Source: an uncultured Prevotellaceae bacterium
Lineage (GTDB): Bacteria; Bacteroidota; Bacteroidia; Bacteroidales; Bacteroidaceae
Direction: 5' to 3'
Assembly: GCA_902767775.1 (NCBI GenBank)
Contig: CACXIP010000006.1
Coordinates: 62,001-126,000 of the forward strand
DNA: 64,000 bases
Shown: positions 36,845 through 46,078 of the stretch, one piece after another
How the letters are laid out: every line of letters begins with the position of its first letter
Position numbering within the stretch: position 1 is the stretch's first letter
The notes under the pieces: generated by a model
The model's database searches: none
What the model was told of the DNA's origin: nothing
The model's input: only the letters and a program-made list of their open reading frames with translations
Program-made: the position numbers and the translations under genes

Positions 36845-38296
36845 ATGCTTATGAACAAAAAGAGGCTCTATGCCTGGGCTTGCGCCACAATGGCTTTCAT
36901 CCCGCTGACCATCAATGCTTTTCAGGTCTCTGACGAGATGAAAACCAGTTTTATGCCTCAGGACTCTGCCGTCGTGGAAAAGGCTTTCGTGCCCAACCCT
37001 GAAAGTATCATCGATGAGGTGGTATGGGTGGTTGGTGATGAGCCTATCCTCAAGTCCGATATTGAGGCCATGAGACTAAGGGCTGAGTCGGAAGGCGTGA
37101 AATGGGATGGAAACCCTGACTGCCTGATACCTGAACAGCTGGCGGTGCAGAAACTATTTCTTCATCAGGCTGCCATCGACAGTATTGAGGTGACAGAGTC
37201 GCAAATATCACAGGATATAGAGGAACAAATCAACTACTGGATTCAGTTGGCAGATGGTTCTCGTGAGAAATTGGAGGAATACCGCAAGCAGACCATCGCT
37301 CAGATGAGACAGGAGATGCATGATGAGTTTAAAAACAGCGAACTCATCCAGAGAATGAAGCAAAAACTGGTTGAGAACATTTCCGTGTCGCCTTCTGAGG
37401 TGAGAAAGTATTTCCAGAACCTTCCCGAGGACAGCATCCCACTTGTACCGACTACTGTTGAGGTGCAAATTATCACCATGCAGCCAAAAGTGGCTGTGGA
37501 GGAGGTCAACAGGGTGAAAGATGCATTGCGTGAATACACCGACCGTGTCAACCGTGGAGAGACCACTTTCGCCACCATGGCAAGGCTTTATTCCGAGGAT
37601 GTCAACTCTGCAAGACAGGGCGGGGAAATTGGCTTCACCCCCAAGGCGGTGCTCGACCCTGCCTTTGCCAGCGTGGCATTCAACCTCACAGATCCTAACA
37701 AGGTGTCCAAAATCGTAGAGTCAGAATTTGGCTATCATATCATACAGCTGATAGAGAAGAGGGGTGAGCGCATCAACGTAAGGCATATCTTGCTCAAACC
37801 CAAAATCTCACGGGAAGCGATGGAACAGGCGTCGCATCAACTCGACTCCATCGCCTCCGACATCAGGGAGGGAAAATTCACTTTCGACGAGGCTGCCACT
37901 TATCTCTCTGACGACAAGGACACAAAGCGAAACCATGGTCTGATGGCCAACTCGCCTGACCAGAACACCAGAACCTCAAAATTCCGTATGCAGGACCTGC
38001 CCACTGAGGTGGCGCGTGCTGTCGAGGGACTTCAGGTGGGTGAGGTGTCCGCTCCTTTCGAGATGGTCAACAGCAGAGGAAAGAATGTGTGTGCCATCAT
38101 CAAACTCAAGAGTAGGGTGGAGAGCCATAGGGCATCAATCACCGAAGATTTCCAAACGATGAAGGATGTGGTGCTCGCCAAACGGCGGGAGCAGAAACTC
38201 AATGACTGGGTGGCAGGAAAGCTCAAAAGCACCTATGTCAGGATGAATGACCAATATAAAGACTGCAAATTTCAATACCAAGGATGGGTAAAATGA
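36845..38296 (+). CDS. surA: SurA-like periplasmic chaperone / peptidyl-prolyl isomerase
   Basis: The 483-residue protein has a signal peptide (from MNKKRLYAWACATMAF), the SurA N-terminal helical domain (IIDEVVWVVGDEPILKSDIE, family pattern for IxxIVAxVNxExIxxS) and two parvulin-like domains at about residues 195-300 (FATMARLYSEDVNSARQGGE, VESEFGYHIIQLIEKRGERI) and 305-415 (RINVRHILLKPKISREAMEQ). It escorts outer-membrane proteins to the BAM machine. Both 36845 and 36851 could serve as start. Its stop overlaps the ATG of the next gene (ATGA at 38293-38296). Confidence 0.92.
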   Translation: MLMNKKRLYAWACATMAFIPLTINAFQVSDEMKTSFMPQDSAVVEKAFVPNPESIIDEVVWVVGDEPILKSDIEAMRLRAESEGVKWDGNPDCLIPEQLAVQKLFLHQAAIDSIEVTESQISQDIEEQINYWIQLADGSREKLEEYRKQTIAQMRQEMHDEFKNSELIQRMKQKLVENISVSPSEVRKYFQNLPEDSIPLVPTTVEVQIITMQPKVAVEEVNRVKDALREYTDRVNRGETTFATMARLYSEDVNSARQGGEIGFTPKAVLDPAFASVAFNLTDPNKVSKIVESEFGYHIIQLIEKRGERINVRHILLKPKISREAMEQASHQLDSIASDIREGKFTFDEAATYLSDDKDTKRNHGLMANSPDQNTRTSKFRMQDLPTEVARAVEGLQVGEVSAPFEMVNSRGKNVCAIIKLKSRVESHRASITEDFQTMKDVVLAKRREQKLNDWVAGKLKSTYVRMNDQYKDCKFQYQGWVK

Positions 38297-39993
38297 CGGT
38301 CTTTCCAATGCAAACCCTACATGGCGGGCATAGAATCTATACCATTCTGATTCTATGCCTGCTTGGCCTTTGCGTGGCTCAGAATGCTGATGCGCAGAGG
38401 AGAAGGGGTGGCAGGGCGGAAGACCAGAGGATTTATCTCGACCATGCAGATTCTCTCTATTATGATGAATACAGAAAGCGTGACACCCAGATTGTAAGAG
38501 GACATGTGAAGTTCAGGCATCAGGGTGCCGTCCTATATTGTGACAGCGCGTATTTCAAACAGCAGGAGAACACTTTTCAGGCTTTCGGTCATGTGAGGAT
38601 GCTTCAGAGCGACACCTTGGAGGTAAGATGCGACACGGCTTTCTATGACGGAAGGGCAGATGCTGACATGGTGCATGCACAAAGCAATGTGGTTGTCATT
38701 CACAGGAAAACATCCGAATTGCATACAGACAACCTTATCCTTGACAGGAAGTTCGATGTCGTTTACTATGACCAAGGTGGCAACTATGCTGACAAGGCTA
38801 AGGGGATGACGCTGAGCAGCGACTGGGGCAAGTACAACCTCACGACCAAGGAGGCGGAGTTTTTTTATGATGTGACACTCAAAACAAAAACTCACATCAT
38901 CACAACCGACACCTTATTATATTATTCAGCAGACGAACGAGCTCATGTGATAGGAGGACGGACAACATATCCCGCTGACGGGGGAAGACCAGTCTGGGGC
39001 AAGTCGCGCATACACTCCATCAAGGATGGATATGATGTGGAGACTACCAACTGCTTCTTCTATATGAAGACCGACCGCACCGAACTTTTCGACAACTCCA
39101 CGATTGAGAATGAGACAAGAACCATTTCGGGCGACAGCCTCTTCTATGACAGTTCAAGCAAAAAGAGCCATGGCTATGGCAGCGTAGTCTATGTGGACAG
39201 GAAAAACAAAAATCAACTCACTGCCAATATTGTGGAGTATGATGAAACGGCTGGAAAGGGGGTGGCTACCAACAATCCCGTATACATCGATTACTCACAG
39301 CAGGATACGTTGTATCTGCATGCCGACACCATCAGGGTGGAGACCTTCTACATTGACACCGACAGCATGTACCGTAAAGTGCATTGCTACCATAAGGTGC
39401 GTATGTTCAGAAAGGATATACAGGCAGTATGCGACTCCATGGTGGTGTGCTCACGAGACTCCAGCCTCACCATGTACATCGACCCCATCACGTGGAATGG
39501 ACCACGGCAACTGCTGGGTGACAGCATCAAGATATGGATGAACGACTCTACTGTTCGCGAGGCCAACGTCATGGCCAACGCATTGTCTATAGAGCAGATG
39601 AAGGATCATGAGCACCCGGGAAAGGTTTACTACAATCAAGTCGCTTCACGCCTGATGAATGCCTATTTCGATGAGGGAAAAATCAGAATGAGCGAGGCGG
39701 TCGGCAATGTGCAGACAGTCTATTACCCTATTGATGATTCCGACAGCACGCTGATCGGAATGATCAACCTTGAGACCGACACCATGAGGATGTTCCTCAC
39801 TCCTGAGCGAAAATTGCAGAAGATATGGACCTCAAAGTCGGATGGCGTGCTCTATCCCATGACACAGATTCCTGCCTCCAAGGATTTCCTACCCAATTTC
39901 GGATGGTATGACTATATACGACCTGTCGACAAGGACGATATCTATTACGTGGAGGAAAAACATAAGAAAAAACCTGTCTCGGTGAGACAATGA
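38293..39993 (+). CDS. OstA/LptA-like LPS-transport protein
   Basis: The 566-residue exported protein has a hydrophobic export segment (about residues 15-31, IYTILILCLLGLCVAQNADA). A long beta-rich body follows, with the OstA/LptA repeat pattern: IYLDHADSLYYDEYRKRDTQ, IVRGHVKFRHQGAVLYCDSA, AFGHVRMLQSDTLEVRCDTA. The family forms a beta-jellyroll bridge that carries lipopolysaccharide across the periplasm. This Bacteroidota version is far longer than E. coli LptA (about 185 residues) and may span both LptA and part of LptD function; that is inference. ATG 38293 overlaps the surA stop; an alternative ATG at 38284 lies inside surA. Translational coupling with SurA fits, because LptD needs SurA. 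Confidence 0.85.
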   Translation: MTVFPMQTLHGGHRIYTILILCLLGLCVAQNADAQRRRGGRAEDQRIYLDHADSLYYDEYRKRDTQIVRGHVKFRHQGAVLYCDSAYFKQQENTFQAFGHVRMLQSDTLEVRCDTAFYDGRADADMVHAQSNVVVIHRKTSELHTDNLILDRKFDVVYYDQGGNYADKAKGMTLSSDWGKYNLTTKEAEFFYDVTLKTKTHIITTDTLLYYSADERAHVIGGRTTYPADGGRPVWGKSRIHSIKDGYDVETTNCFFYMKTDRTELFDNSTIENETRTISGDSLFYDSSSKKSHGYGSVVYVDRKNKNQLTANIVEYDETAGKGVATNNPVYIDYSQQDTLYLHADTIRVETFYIDTDSMYRKVHCYHKVRMFRKDIQAVCDSMVVCSRDSSLTMYIDPITWNGPRQLLGDSIKIWMNDSTVREANVMANALSIEQMKDHEHPGKVYYNQVASRLMNAYFDEGKIRMSEAVGNVQTVYYPIDDSDSTLIGMINLETDTMRMFLTPERKLQKIWTSKSDGVLYPMTQIPASKDFLPNFGWYDYIRPVDKDDIYYVEEKHKKKPVSVRQ

Positions 39994-40005
39994 CCGATTT
40001 GCAAT

Positions 40006-41811
40006 ATGACTGATATAATTCAATTGCTTCCAGATTCTGTCGCCAATCAGATTGCTGCGGGCGAGGTCATCCAAAGACCGGCCTCCGTGGTAAAGGAACT
40101 GGTGGAGAATGCTCTCGATGCGGGTGCCAGCGAGATACAGGTGATGGTGGTGGACGCAGGAAGAACGATGATTCAGGTCATTGACAATGGGTCGGGAATG
40201 TCTGCCACTGACGCACGACTGTCGTTCGAGAGACATGCTACCTCAAAAATCAGGGAGGCTGGCGACCTCTTCGACCTGCACACCATGGGCTTCAGGGGCG
40301 AGGCCCTGGCTTCCATCGCAGCAGTAGCACAGGTGACGCTTATCACACGCTTGCATGAGGAGGAGGTGGGCACCCAACTGCGTATCGACGGGTCTAAATT
40401 TGTTGAGCAGCAACCTGTGGCATGTCAGGCTGGAAGCCAGTTCAAGGTGGAGAACCTTTTCTTCAATGTGCCGGCAAGAAGAAAATTCCTCAAGTCGAAT
40501 GCCACTGAACTCAACAATATCCTTACCGCATATGAACGTATCGTATTGGTCAACCCACAGGTGTCGTTTGTCCTGCAAAGCAATGGCACTGAGTTGTCAA
40601 AACTGCCGGCAGCCGGACTGAGGCAGCGTATCATTGACGTGTTTGGAAAAAAACTCAACCAAGATCTTCTGCCCATTGACGTGAACACAACCCTTTGCCA
40701 TATAAAAGGATTTGTGGGAAAACCACAGTCGGCGAAAAAGAAAGGGGCACATCAATATTTCTTCGTCAATTCAAGGTATATGAAGCATCCCTATTTCGCC
40801 AAGGCTGTCATGGCTCCTTTCGAGAGACTTGTCCCACAGGGCGAGCAGGTGCCTTTCTTCATCTTTTTTGATGTGCCGCCAGCAGACATTGATGTCAACA
40901 TACATCCTACCAAGACGGAAATCAAGTTTGAAAACGAACAGGCAATATGGCAAATCCTCTCCGCAGCGGTCAAGGATGCGGTGGGGAGGTTCAATGATAT
41001 CCCTTCCATCGAGTTTGATACGGAGGGAAAACCTGACATCCCTGTGTTTGGGCCGGGGGAGGATGTGCAGATTCCTAAGGTGAATGTCAATCCACAGTAC
41101 AATCCTTTCAGAAAAGCGGAGATACAGCATGGCAGACAACCTCGTAATGAAGACTGGCAACAGCTCTATGAGGCGGCAGCCCAAAGAGACAACAAGCAGA
41201 CCACGCTCTTTGACGAACAGGACGACACCACCAATGTCATCGCGGAGAAGTCGCCTACACATTATCAATATAAAGGGAGGCTGATTATGACTGCCGTGAA
41301 GTCGGGCCTGATGATGGTCGACCAGCATAGAGCTCATCTCAGGGTGCTGTTTGAGGAGTACCTGCAAAAGATGGACAGACATAAGTGGCCCACACAGAAT
41401 GTGCTGTTCCCGGAAATCGTCAGACTGACCCCGGCAGAGACAGCGGTCATGAGTCAGATGCTTGCCCAATTGGAGGAGGTGGGATTTGCCGTGTCCGACC
41501 TCGGTGGAGGCAGTTTCTCTGTCAACGGAGTGCCTGCTGGTTTGGATGGGGTTGATCCCAAGAACCTGCTCAACGAACTCCTCGCCTCTGCAAAGGATAA
41601 AACTGGAAGGCCCAAAAGCGAGATGGCGGAGTCGGTGGCTCTTGGTATGGCGAGAAGTTCGGCCATACCCTATGGACAAGTGCTCTCAAATGAGGAAATG
41701 GAGAATCTCATCAACAGACTTTTCGCCTGTTCCAATGCCAAAATGACGCCAGATGGCAAATTGATTACATGTATTCTCAAACAAGATGAAATTGAGCGGT
41801 TGATGGGGTGA
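40006..41811 (+). CDS. mutL: DNA mismatch repair protein MutL, without endonuclease motifs
   Basis: The 601-residue protein links MutS mismatch recognition to strand removal. The N-terminal GHKL ATPase is intact: VVKELVENALDAGASEIQV, VIDNGSGMS, HATSKIREAGDLFDLHTMGF then RGEALASI. The C-terminal dimerisation domain starts near residue 420. The usual nuclease motif DQHAxxExxxxE reads DQHRAHLRVLFE from Asp439, so the first metal-binding Glu is Leu. The usual CPHGRP near the end is TPDGKL (581-586) and the ACHSA-type motif is MARSSA. It therefore resembles MutL proteins that do not nick DNA. No mutH is seen in the window. Confidence 0.94.
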   Translation: MTDIIQLLPDSVANQIAAGEVIQRPASVVKELVENALDAGASEIQVMVVDAGRTMIQVIDNGSGMSATDARLSFERHATSKIREAGDLFDLHTMGFRGEALASIAAVAQVTLITRLHEEEVGTQLRIDGSKFVEQQPVACQAGSQFKVENLFFNVPARRKFLKSNATELNNILTAYERIVLVNPQVSFVLQSNGTELSKLPAAGLRQRIIDVFGKKLNQDLLPIDVNTTLCHIKGFVGKPQSAKKKGAHQYFFVNSRYMKHPYFAKAVMAPFERLVPQGEQVPFFIFFDVPPADIDVNIHPTKTEIKFENEQAIWQILSAAVKDAVGRFNDIPSIEFDTEGKPDIPVFGPGEDVQIPKVNVNPQYNPFRKAEIQHGRQPRNEDWQQLYEAAAQRDNKQTTLFDEQDDTTNVIAEKSPTHYQYKGRLIMTAVKSGLMMVDQHRAHLRVLFEEYLQKMDRHKWPTQNVLFPEIVRLTPAETAVMSQMLAQLEEVGFAVSDLGGGSFSVNGVPAGLDGVDPKNLLNELLASAKDKTGRPKSEMAESVALGMARSSAIPYGQVLSNEEMENLINRLFACSNAKMTPDGKLITCILKQDEIERLMG

Positions 41812-41818
41812 TTTTCCA

Positions 41819-41856
41819 AAAAATCGCTAAAAAATCATATAAATAGGGCGATTTTT
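41819..41856 (+). terminator. Possible terminator of mutL
   Basis: AAAAATCGC (41819-41827) and GCGATTTTT (41848-41856) pair perfectly across a 20-base loop just after the mutL stop. The T run belongs to the stem, so efficiency is uncertain. Confidence 0.45.
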
Positions 41857-41910
41857 CGCTGAAAAGTGAAAATTTCTTTAGAAAAAATAATAATATTTGG
41901 AAAAAAATAT

Positions 41911-41918
41911 TATCTTTG
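41911..41918 (+). promoter_or_regulatory. -7 promoter box of the second OmpA-family gene
   Basis: TATCTTTG, 68 bases before the ATG, in a very AT-rich region. The nearest TTTG (41896-41899) is only 11 bases upstream, so the -33 assignment is open. Confidence 0.5.
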
Positions 41919-41986
41919 CGGCGGATTTTATCGCGATTAGTAAAAAAGATTATATTATTTTTTGATTTTTTAAAACATAAAAGGTT

Positions 41987-43135
41987 ATGAAAAAACTATT
42001 AATGGTGTTGGCTATCGCCAGCGTTTCTTTTTCAGCCATGGCACAGGATGATCCCACACTGAAATACAGCGTGGCAACAAATTCATTCTGGAGCAATTGG
42101 TTTATTCAGGTTGGTGCCCAGTGGAATGCTTGGTATTCTGCTGATGAGCACGGTGCCGGACTCGATCGCAGCCCGCTGAAGGATTTCCGCTCCAACCCCG
42201 GTGCAGCTATTGCTATCGGTAAGTGGTTCACTCCGGGTCTCGGACTCCGCACCAAACTGATGGGTATTTGGGGCAAGTCTGTCCGTCCAGTGAATGGCAA
42301 CGGTGAGGGCTACTCCAACAAGTACTGGACTCTCAATGAGAATATCCTCTTCAACCTGAGCAACATGCTCTGCGGCTACAATCCTGACCGCGTTTGGAAT
42401 TTCATTCCCTTCGTTGGTGGTGGTATTGGACGTTCAATGACTCACGACCGCTACGGCATGGATCTCAACGTTGGTTTGCTCAATGAGTTCCGCCTCAGCC
42501 GCAAGGTGTTCCTCAACCTCGAAATTGGTTGGAACCGCTTCGAGAACGATATCGACGGAACAGAGGTTATCCTCGACCCCAACAACCGTGGATGGGATAC
42601 TCACGACAACCTGCTCTATGCAGAACTGGGTCTGACCTTCAACCTGGGCAAGGGTACATGGGACAAAGTGCCTGATCTCGCAGCTATCAAGGCTCTCCAT
42701 CAGTCACAGATCGACGCTCTCAACGCTCAGCTGGCTGACGCCAATGCAGAGATTGACCGTCTGAACAACCTGATCCGCAACCACAAGTGCCCCGAGGCCG
42801 TGAGAGAGGTTATCGCTGCTCCGGCTACCGTTTACTTCTATTGCAACAAGACCGACAATGGTCCTTCATACGAGCGTGACATGGTTGATGTACGCACATT
42901 GGCCAAACTGGCTGCTCAGAAGAATGTTGACCTGCTCATCACAGGTTATGCTGACAGCGCTACAGGTAATCCCGAGCACAACCAGTGGCTCTCCGACGAG
43001 CGCGCAAAGACTGTTGCTGACGAGGTTGTCGGCCAGGGCGTGAGCCGCAGCAAGATCACAACTGTTGGTAAGGGTGGTGTTGACATCCTCTCACCGTTCG
43101 ACCTCAACCGTCGTGCAGTTGTCGAGCTGAAGTAA
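41987..43135 (+). CDS. OmpA-family outer-membrane protein
   Basis: The 382-residue protein has a signal peptide (MKKLLMVLAIASVSFSAMAQ), an N-terminal barrel of about 215 residues with aromatic-rich strands (FIQVGAQWNAWYSADEHG; LLYAELGLTFNLG), a heptad linker (LNAQLADANAEIDRLNNLIR) and an OmpA C-terminal domain (NVDLLITGYADSATGNPEHN, LSDERAKTVADEVVGQGVSR, FDLNRRAVVEL) that binds peptidoglycan. It stands alone between its own promoter and a strong terminator, which suggests high, independent expression. It is related in build to the protein at 18500-19582, but the linkers differ. Confidence 0.93.
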   Translation: MKKLLMVLAIASVSFSAMAQDDPTLKYSVATNSFWSNWFIQVGAQWNAWYSADEHGAGLDRSPLKDFRSNPGAAIAIGKWFTPGLGLRTKLMGIWGKSVRPVNGNGEGYSNKYWTLNENILFNLSNMLCGYNPDRVWNFIPFVGGGIGRSMTHDRYGMDLNVGLLNEFRLSRKVFLNLEIGWNRFENDIDGTEVILDPNNRGWDTHDNLLYAELGLTFNLGKGTWDKVPDLAAIKALHQSQIDALNAQLADANAEIDRLNNLIRNHKCPEAVREVIAAPATVYFYCNKTDNGPSYERDMVDVRTLAKLAAQKNVDLLITGYADSATGNPEHNQWLSDERAKTVADEVVGQGVSRSKITTVGKGGVDILSPFDLNRRAVVELK

Positions 43136-43159
43136 GACAGATTCTTAAAACAAAACATG

Positions 43160-43193
43160 ATAAAAGGTGCATCTTTCGGGATGCACCTTTTAT
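43160..43193 (+). terminator. Strong terminator of the OmpA-family gene
   Basis: ATAAAAGGTGCATC (43160-43173) and GATGCACCTTTTAT (43180-43193) are a perfect 14-bp stem with a 6-base loop (TTTCGG). The symmetric A/T arms make it usable from both strands. Confidence 0.85.
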
Positions 43194-43291
43194 TATGTCA
43201 AAATGCTAAGAGTTAGAATGTCAAAATCCAGGAGCCGAAAAACGGAAGCAAAACCAAGTAGCCATAATTTAGGACCAAGAAGTCATATGTC

Positions 43292-43347
43292 TAAACTCCT
43301 AGACTCCTAAACTCCTAAACTCCAAACTAAACTCCAAATTAAACTCT
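43292..43347. repeat. Short tandem repeat TAAACTCC at the 3' end of trpS
   Basis: Units TAAACTCC start at 43292, 43300 (TAGACTCC), 43308 and 43316, an 8-base period. Two more start at 43328 and 43340 (the latter ends in T), at a 12-base period with AAAC/AAAT inserted. The last unit runs over the trpS stop codon. Six near-copies in 56 bases suggest slippage-driven growth; no function is evident. Confidence 0.8.
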
Positions 43348-44325
43348 GAATCCAATAATTCTCCTCACTTCTTCCACTGTGGCCTTGGCACTCTCACGGG
43401 CACGCTCGGCTCCTTCACGGGCAATGCGGTCGAGCAACTCCTTGTTGGCGCTGTATTCCTTGATACGCTCTCGGATGGGGGCTATCGTGTTCACCAAGTC
43501 GGAGGCTATCTGCTTCTTCAGGTCGCCGTAACGCAAAGTGCAGTCACGCCATTTCTCGTCAAAATAGTCGTAGGCTTCCTGATTGGAGCACAACAGGAGG
43601 AATGTGAACAGGTTTTCGATGATTTCAGGACGCTCGCTGTTGGGAGATTGGGGTCCTAAGTCGGTCACGGCTTTCATTACCTTCTTGGTGATGACTTTGT
43701 CCTCGTCGCGGAGGTAGATGCAGTTGCCCTCACTCTTACCCATCTTGCCGCTTCCGTCAAGTCCGGGAACTTTCACTGCCTTATCGGCAAAATAGAAATT
43801 CTGTGGCTCAGGGAAGAAATCCACCCCATAGATGTTGTTGAAGCGACGGGCGCATTTGCGAGCCATCTCCATATTCTGCTCTTGGTCTTTTCCTACAGGT
43901 ACCTTGTGAGCGCGATGCTGAAGGATGTCGGCTGCCATCAGGGTAGGGTAGGTGAGCAGACCGGCGTTTACATTGTTGGGTTGTTTGCGGGCTTTCTCCT
44001 TGAATGTGGTCACTCGCTCAAGCTCACCAAGGTAAATGTTCATATTCAGATAGAGGTAAAGCTCCAATGTCTCCTTCACGTCACTCTGAACGTAGATGGG
44101 GGCTTTCTGAGGATCCAGTCCGCATGCCAGGTACTCTGCCAAAATCGTGCGGGTGCTCTCTTGTATGTCTTCTGGTTTGGGATGCGTGGTCAGGCTGTGC
44201 CAGTCGGCGATGAAGAACATGCAGTCATACTCATCCTGCATTTTCACAAAACTCTTCACCGCACCATAGTAATTGCCCAGATGCAGATTGCCGGTTGGCC
44301 TGATGCCACTAACTACTTTTTCCAT
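43339..44325 (-). CDS. trpS: Tryptophanyl-tRNA synthetase
   Basis: The 328-residue class I synthetase charges tRNA-Trp. The HIGH-type motif is in SGIRPTGNLHLGNYYGAVKS near the N-terminus, and the KMSKS-type motif is KMGKSEGN, preceded by KVPGLDGSG. ADWHSLTTHP and PTLMAADILQHRAHKVPVGK, with DQEQNMEMAR, are family blocks around the active site. The length is normal. The stop codon falls inside a short tandem repeat, and the last residues (EVRRIIGFRV) are standard. Confidence 0.96.
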   Translation of the reverse strand: MEKVVSGIRPTGNLHLGNYYGAVKSFVKMQDEYDCMFFIADWHSLTTHPKPEDIQESTRTILAEYLACGLDPQKAPIYVQSDVKETLELYLYLNMNIYLGELERVTTFKEKARKQPNNVNAGLLTYPTLMAADILQHRAHKVPVGKDQEQNMEMARKCARRFNNIYGVDFFPEPQNFYFADKAVKVPGLDGSGKMGKSEGNCIYLRDEDKVITKKVMKAVTDLGPQSPNSERPEIIENLFTFLLLCSNQEAYDYFDEKWRDCTLRYGDLKKQIASDLVNTIAPIRERIKEYSANKELLDRIAREGAERARESAKATVEEVRRIIGFRV

Positions 44326-44365
44326 TTCTTGCTCATTTTAAATGAAATATTAGACTTTAAAGCTG

Positions 44366-44373
44366 CAAAATTA
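44366..44373 (-). promoter_or_regulatory. -7 promoter box of trpS
   Basis: The minus strand reads TAATTTTG, 40 bases before the trpS ATG. No clear -33 box. Confidence 0.45.
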
Positions 44374-44411
44374 CCACAAATATGCGTGAAAAAGAAAAAA
44401 ATCAAGAAAAA

Positions 44412-44443
44412 TTTGGTGGTTTCAAGGATAATTCTTACCTTTG
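44412..44443 (+). promoter_or_regulatory. Promoter of the tRNA-Val gene
   Basis: TTTG at 44412-44415, 20 bases, then TACCTTTG at 44436-44443. Transcription would start about 10 bases before the mature tRNA. Confidence 0.65.
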
Positions 44444-44460
44444 CATCGCTTTTAAAAAAG

Positions 44461-44535
44461 GGGCGTTTAGCTCAGCTGGTTTAGAGCATCTGCCTTACAA
44501 GCAGAGGGTCGGCGGTTCGAATCCGTCAACGCCCA
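44461..44535 (+). tRNA. tRNA-Val (anticodon TAC)
   Basis: The acceptor arms GGGCGTT (44461-44467) and AACGCCC (44528-44534) pair fully, with discriminator A at 44535. The D-arm region AGCTCAGCTGGTTTAGAGC, the anticodon stem-loop CTGCCTTACAAGCAG with TAC, and the T-arm GGCGGTTCGAATCCGTC are all in place. CCA is not encoded. The gene stands alone between a promoter and a terminator. Confidence 0.96.
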
Positions 44536-44546
44536 CTTGGGGTGAT

Positions 44547-44580
44547 TCCCTGTGGTCCCAATGGGATTGCAGGGATTTTT
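44547..44580 (+). terminator. Terminator after tRNA-Val
   Basis: TCCCTGTGGTCC pairs with GGATTGCAGGGA (three G-T wobbles) around a short loop and is followed by TTTTT. It lies 11 bases after the tRNA. Confidence 0.7.
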
Positions 44581-44636
44581 GCCTAAAGAAAGAGATTTTT
44601 TTCAGGAGACATGATATATATCACATATTTAATTTG

Positions 44637-44644
44637 TATCTTTG
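44637..44644 (+). promoter_or_regulatory. -7 promoter box of purB
   Basis: TATCTTTG, 32 bases before the purB ATG, after an AT-rich stretch without a clear TTTG. Confidence 0.5.
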
Positions 44645-44676
44645 CATCCTAATAAGGCCACAACTATATATTATAG

Positions 44677-46026
44677 ATGATTCAGCTTGAGACATTGACC
44701 GCCATATCACCCATAGACGGTCGTTATAGAGGAAAAACAGAACTCCTGGCAGGATATTTTTCTGAGTATGCCCTTATCCGTTACAGAATTCGTGTGGAGA
44801 TAGAGTATTTCATAGCTCTATGTCAATTGCCTTTGCCCCAACTCAAGGACTTTGATAAGGACTTGTTCCCCAAATTAAGGGATATCTATCAGAATCTTTC
44901 AACAGAGGATGCTCAAAGGGTGAAAGATATAGAAAAAATCACCAACCATGATGTCAAGGCGGTGGAGTATTTCATCAAGGAGCAACTGGATAAGATTGGC
45001 GGTTTCGACCAATATAAGGAGTTTGTGCATTTCGGACTGACATCTCAGGATATCAACAACACCTCTGTACCTCTTTCCATCAAGGAGGCTTTGGCTGATG
45101 TCCTCTTCCCGTTGTTGGAAGAACTCATTGGGCAGTTGTCGGCATATGCCGAGGAATGGAAGGATGTATCCATGCTTGCCAAGACCCATGGACAACCTGC
45201 CTCTCCCACCCGGCTGGGAAAAGAGGTCATGGTATTTGTCTATAGGCTGCAGGAACAGTTCAGACAGTTGCGCGAATGCCGTTTGACAGCCAAGTTTGGA
45301 GGTGCCACCGGCAATTTCAACGCACATCATGTGGCATACCCGAATATTGATTGGAGAGATTTTGGAAATCATTTCGTGGCGGAGTCACTCGGTCTGGAAA
45401 GGGAGCAGTTTACAACACAGATCAGCAATTACGACTGCATGGGTGCTGTGTTCGACGCGCTCAGAAGAATCAATACCATTCTCATTGACCTTGACCGCGA
45501 CTTCTGGATGTATATATCCATGGAGTATTTCAAACAGAAAATCAAAAAAGGAGAGGTTGGCTCAAGTGCCATGCCCCACAAAGTCAATCCAATAGATTTT
45601 GAAAATAGCGAGGGGAATCTTGGCATATCCAATGCACTGCTGCAGTTCCTGGCAGCAAAATTGCCTGTAAGCAGGCTTCAGCGCGACCTGACCGATTCCA
45701 CTGTGCTCAGAAATGTGGGGGTGCCGGTCGCACACACCGTGATTGCTGTGGAAAGCACATTGAAAGGATTGCGTAAACTAATTCTCAATGAGCAGAAACT
45801 GCATGATGACCTTGAGGCCAACTGGGCCGTCGTGGCAGAGGCCATACAGACCATCCTGCGCAGGGAAGCCTATCCCAACCCCTATGAGGCTTTGAAGCAA
45901 CTGACGAGGACCAATCAGAAAATAACAGAGCAAACCATAAAAGATTTTGTTGCCACTCTGGATATAGACCAGGAAATCAAGGAACAACTGTTGGCGATAA
46001 CGCCACATAATTATACTGGAATTTAA
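44677..46026 (+). CDS. purB: Adenylosuccinate lyase
   Basis: The 449-residue enzyme acts twice in purine synthesis, splitting SAICAR to AICAR and adenylosuccinate to AMP, each time releasing fumarate. The fumarase/aspartase superfamily signature is SSAMPHKVNPIDFENSEGN near residue 294, with the catalytic Ser in the loop. Other blocks are SPIDGRYRGKTELLAGYFSE at the N-terminus, HFGLTSQDINNT and AKTHGQPASPTRLGKE. It belongs to the longer, E. coli-like group. It has its own promoter after the tRNA terminator; the next gene begins 52 bases later. Confidence 0.97.
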   Translation: MIQLETLTAISPIDGRYRGKTELLAGYFSEYALIRYRIRVEIEYFIALCQLPLPQLKDFDKDLFPKLRDIYQNLSTEDAQRVKDIEKITNHDVKAVEYFIKEQLDKIGGFDQYKEFVHFGLTSQDINNTSVPLSIKEALADVLFPLLEELIGQLSAYAEEWKDVSMLAKTHGQPASPTRLGKEVMVFVYRLQEQFRQLRECRLTAKFGGATGNFNAHHVAYPNIDWRDFGNHFVAESLGLEREQFTTQISNYDCMGAVFDALRRINTILIDLDRDFWMYISMEYFKQKIKKGEVGSSAMPHKVNPIDFENSEGNLGISNALLQFLAAKLPVSRLQRDLTDSTVLRNVGVPVAHTVIAVESTLKGLRKLILNEQKLHDDLEANWAVVAEAIQTILRREAYPNPYEALKQLTRTNQKITEQTIKDFVATLDIDQEIKEQLLAITPHNYTGI

Positions 46027-46078
46027 AAAACATTTTTTACTAACCCAGCCGTGAGGCTATTAATAGATTAAAAACACT

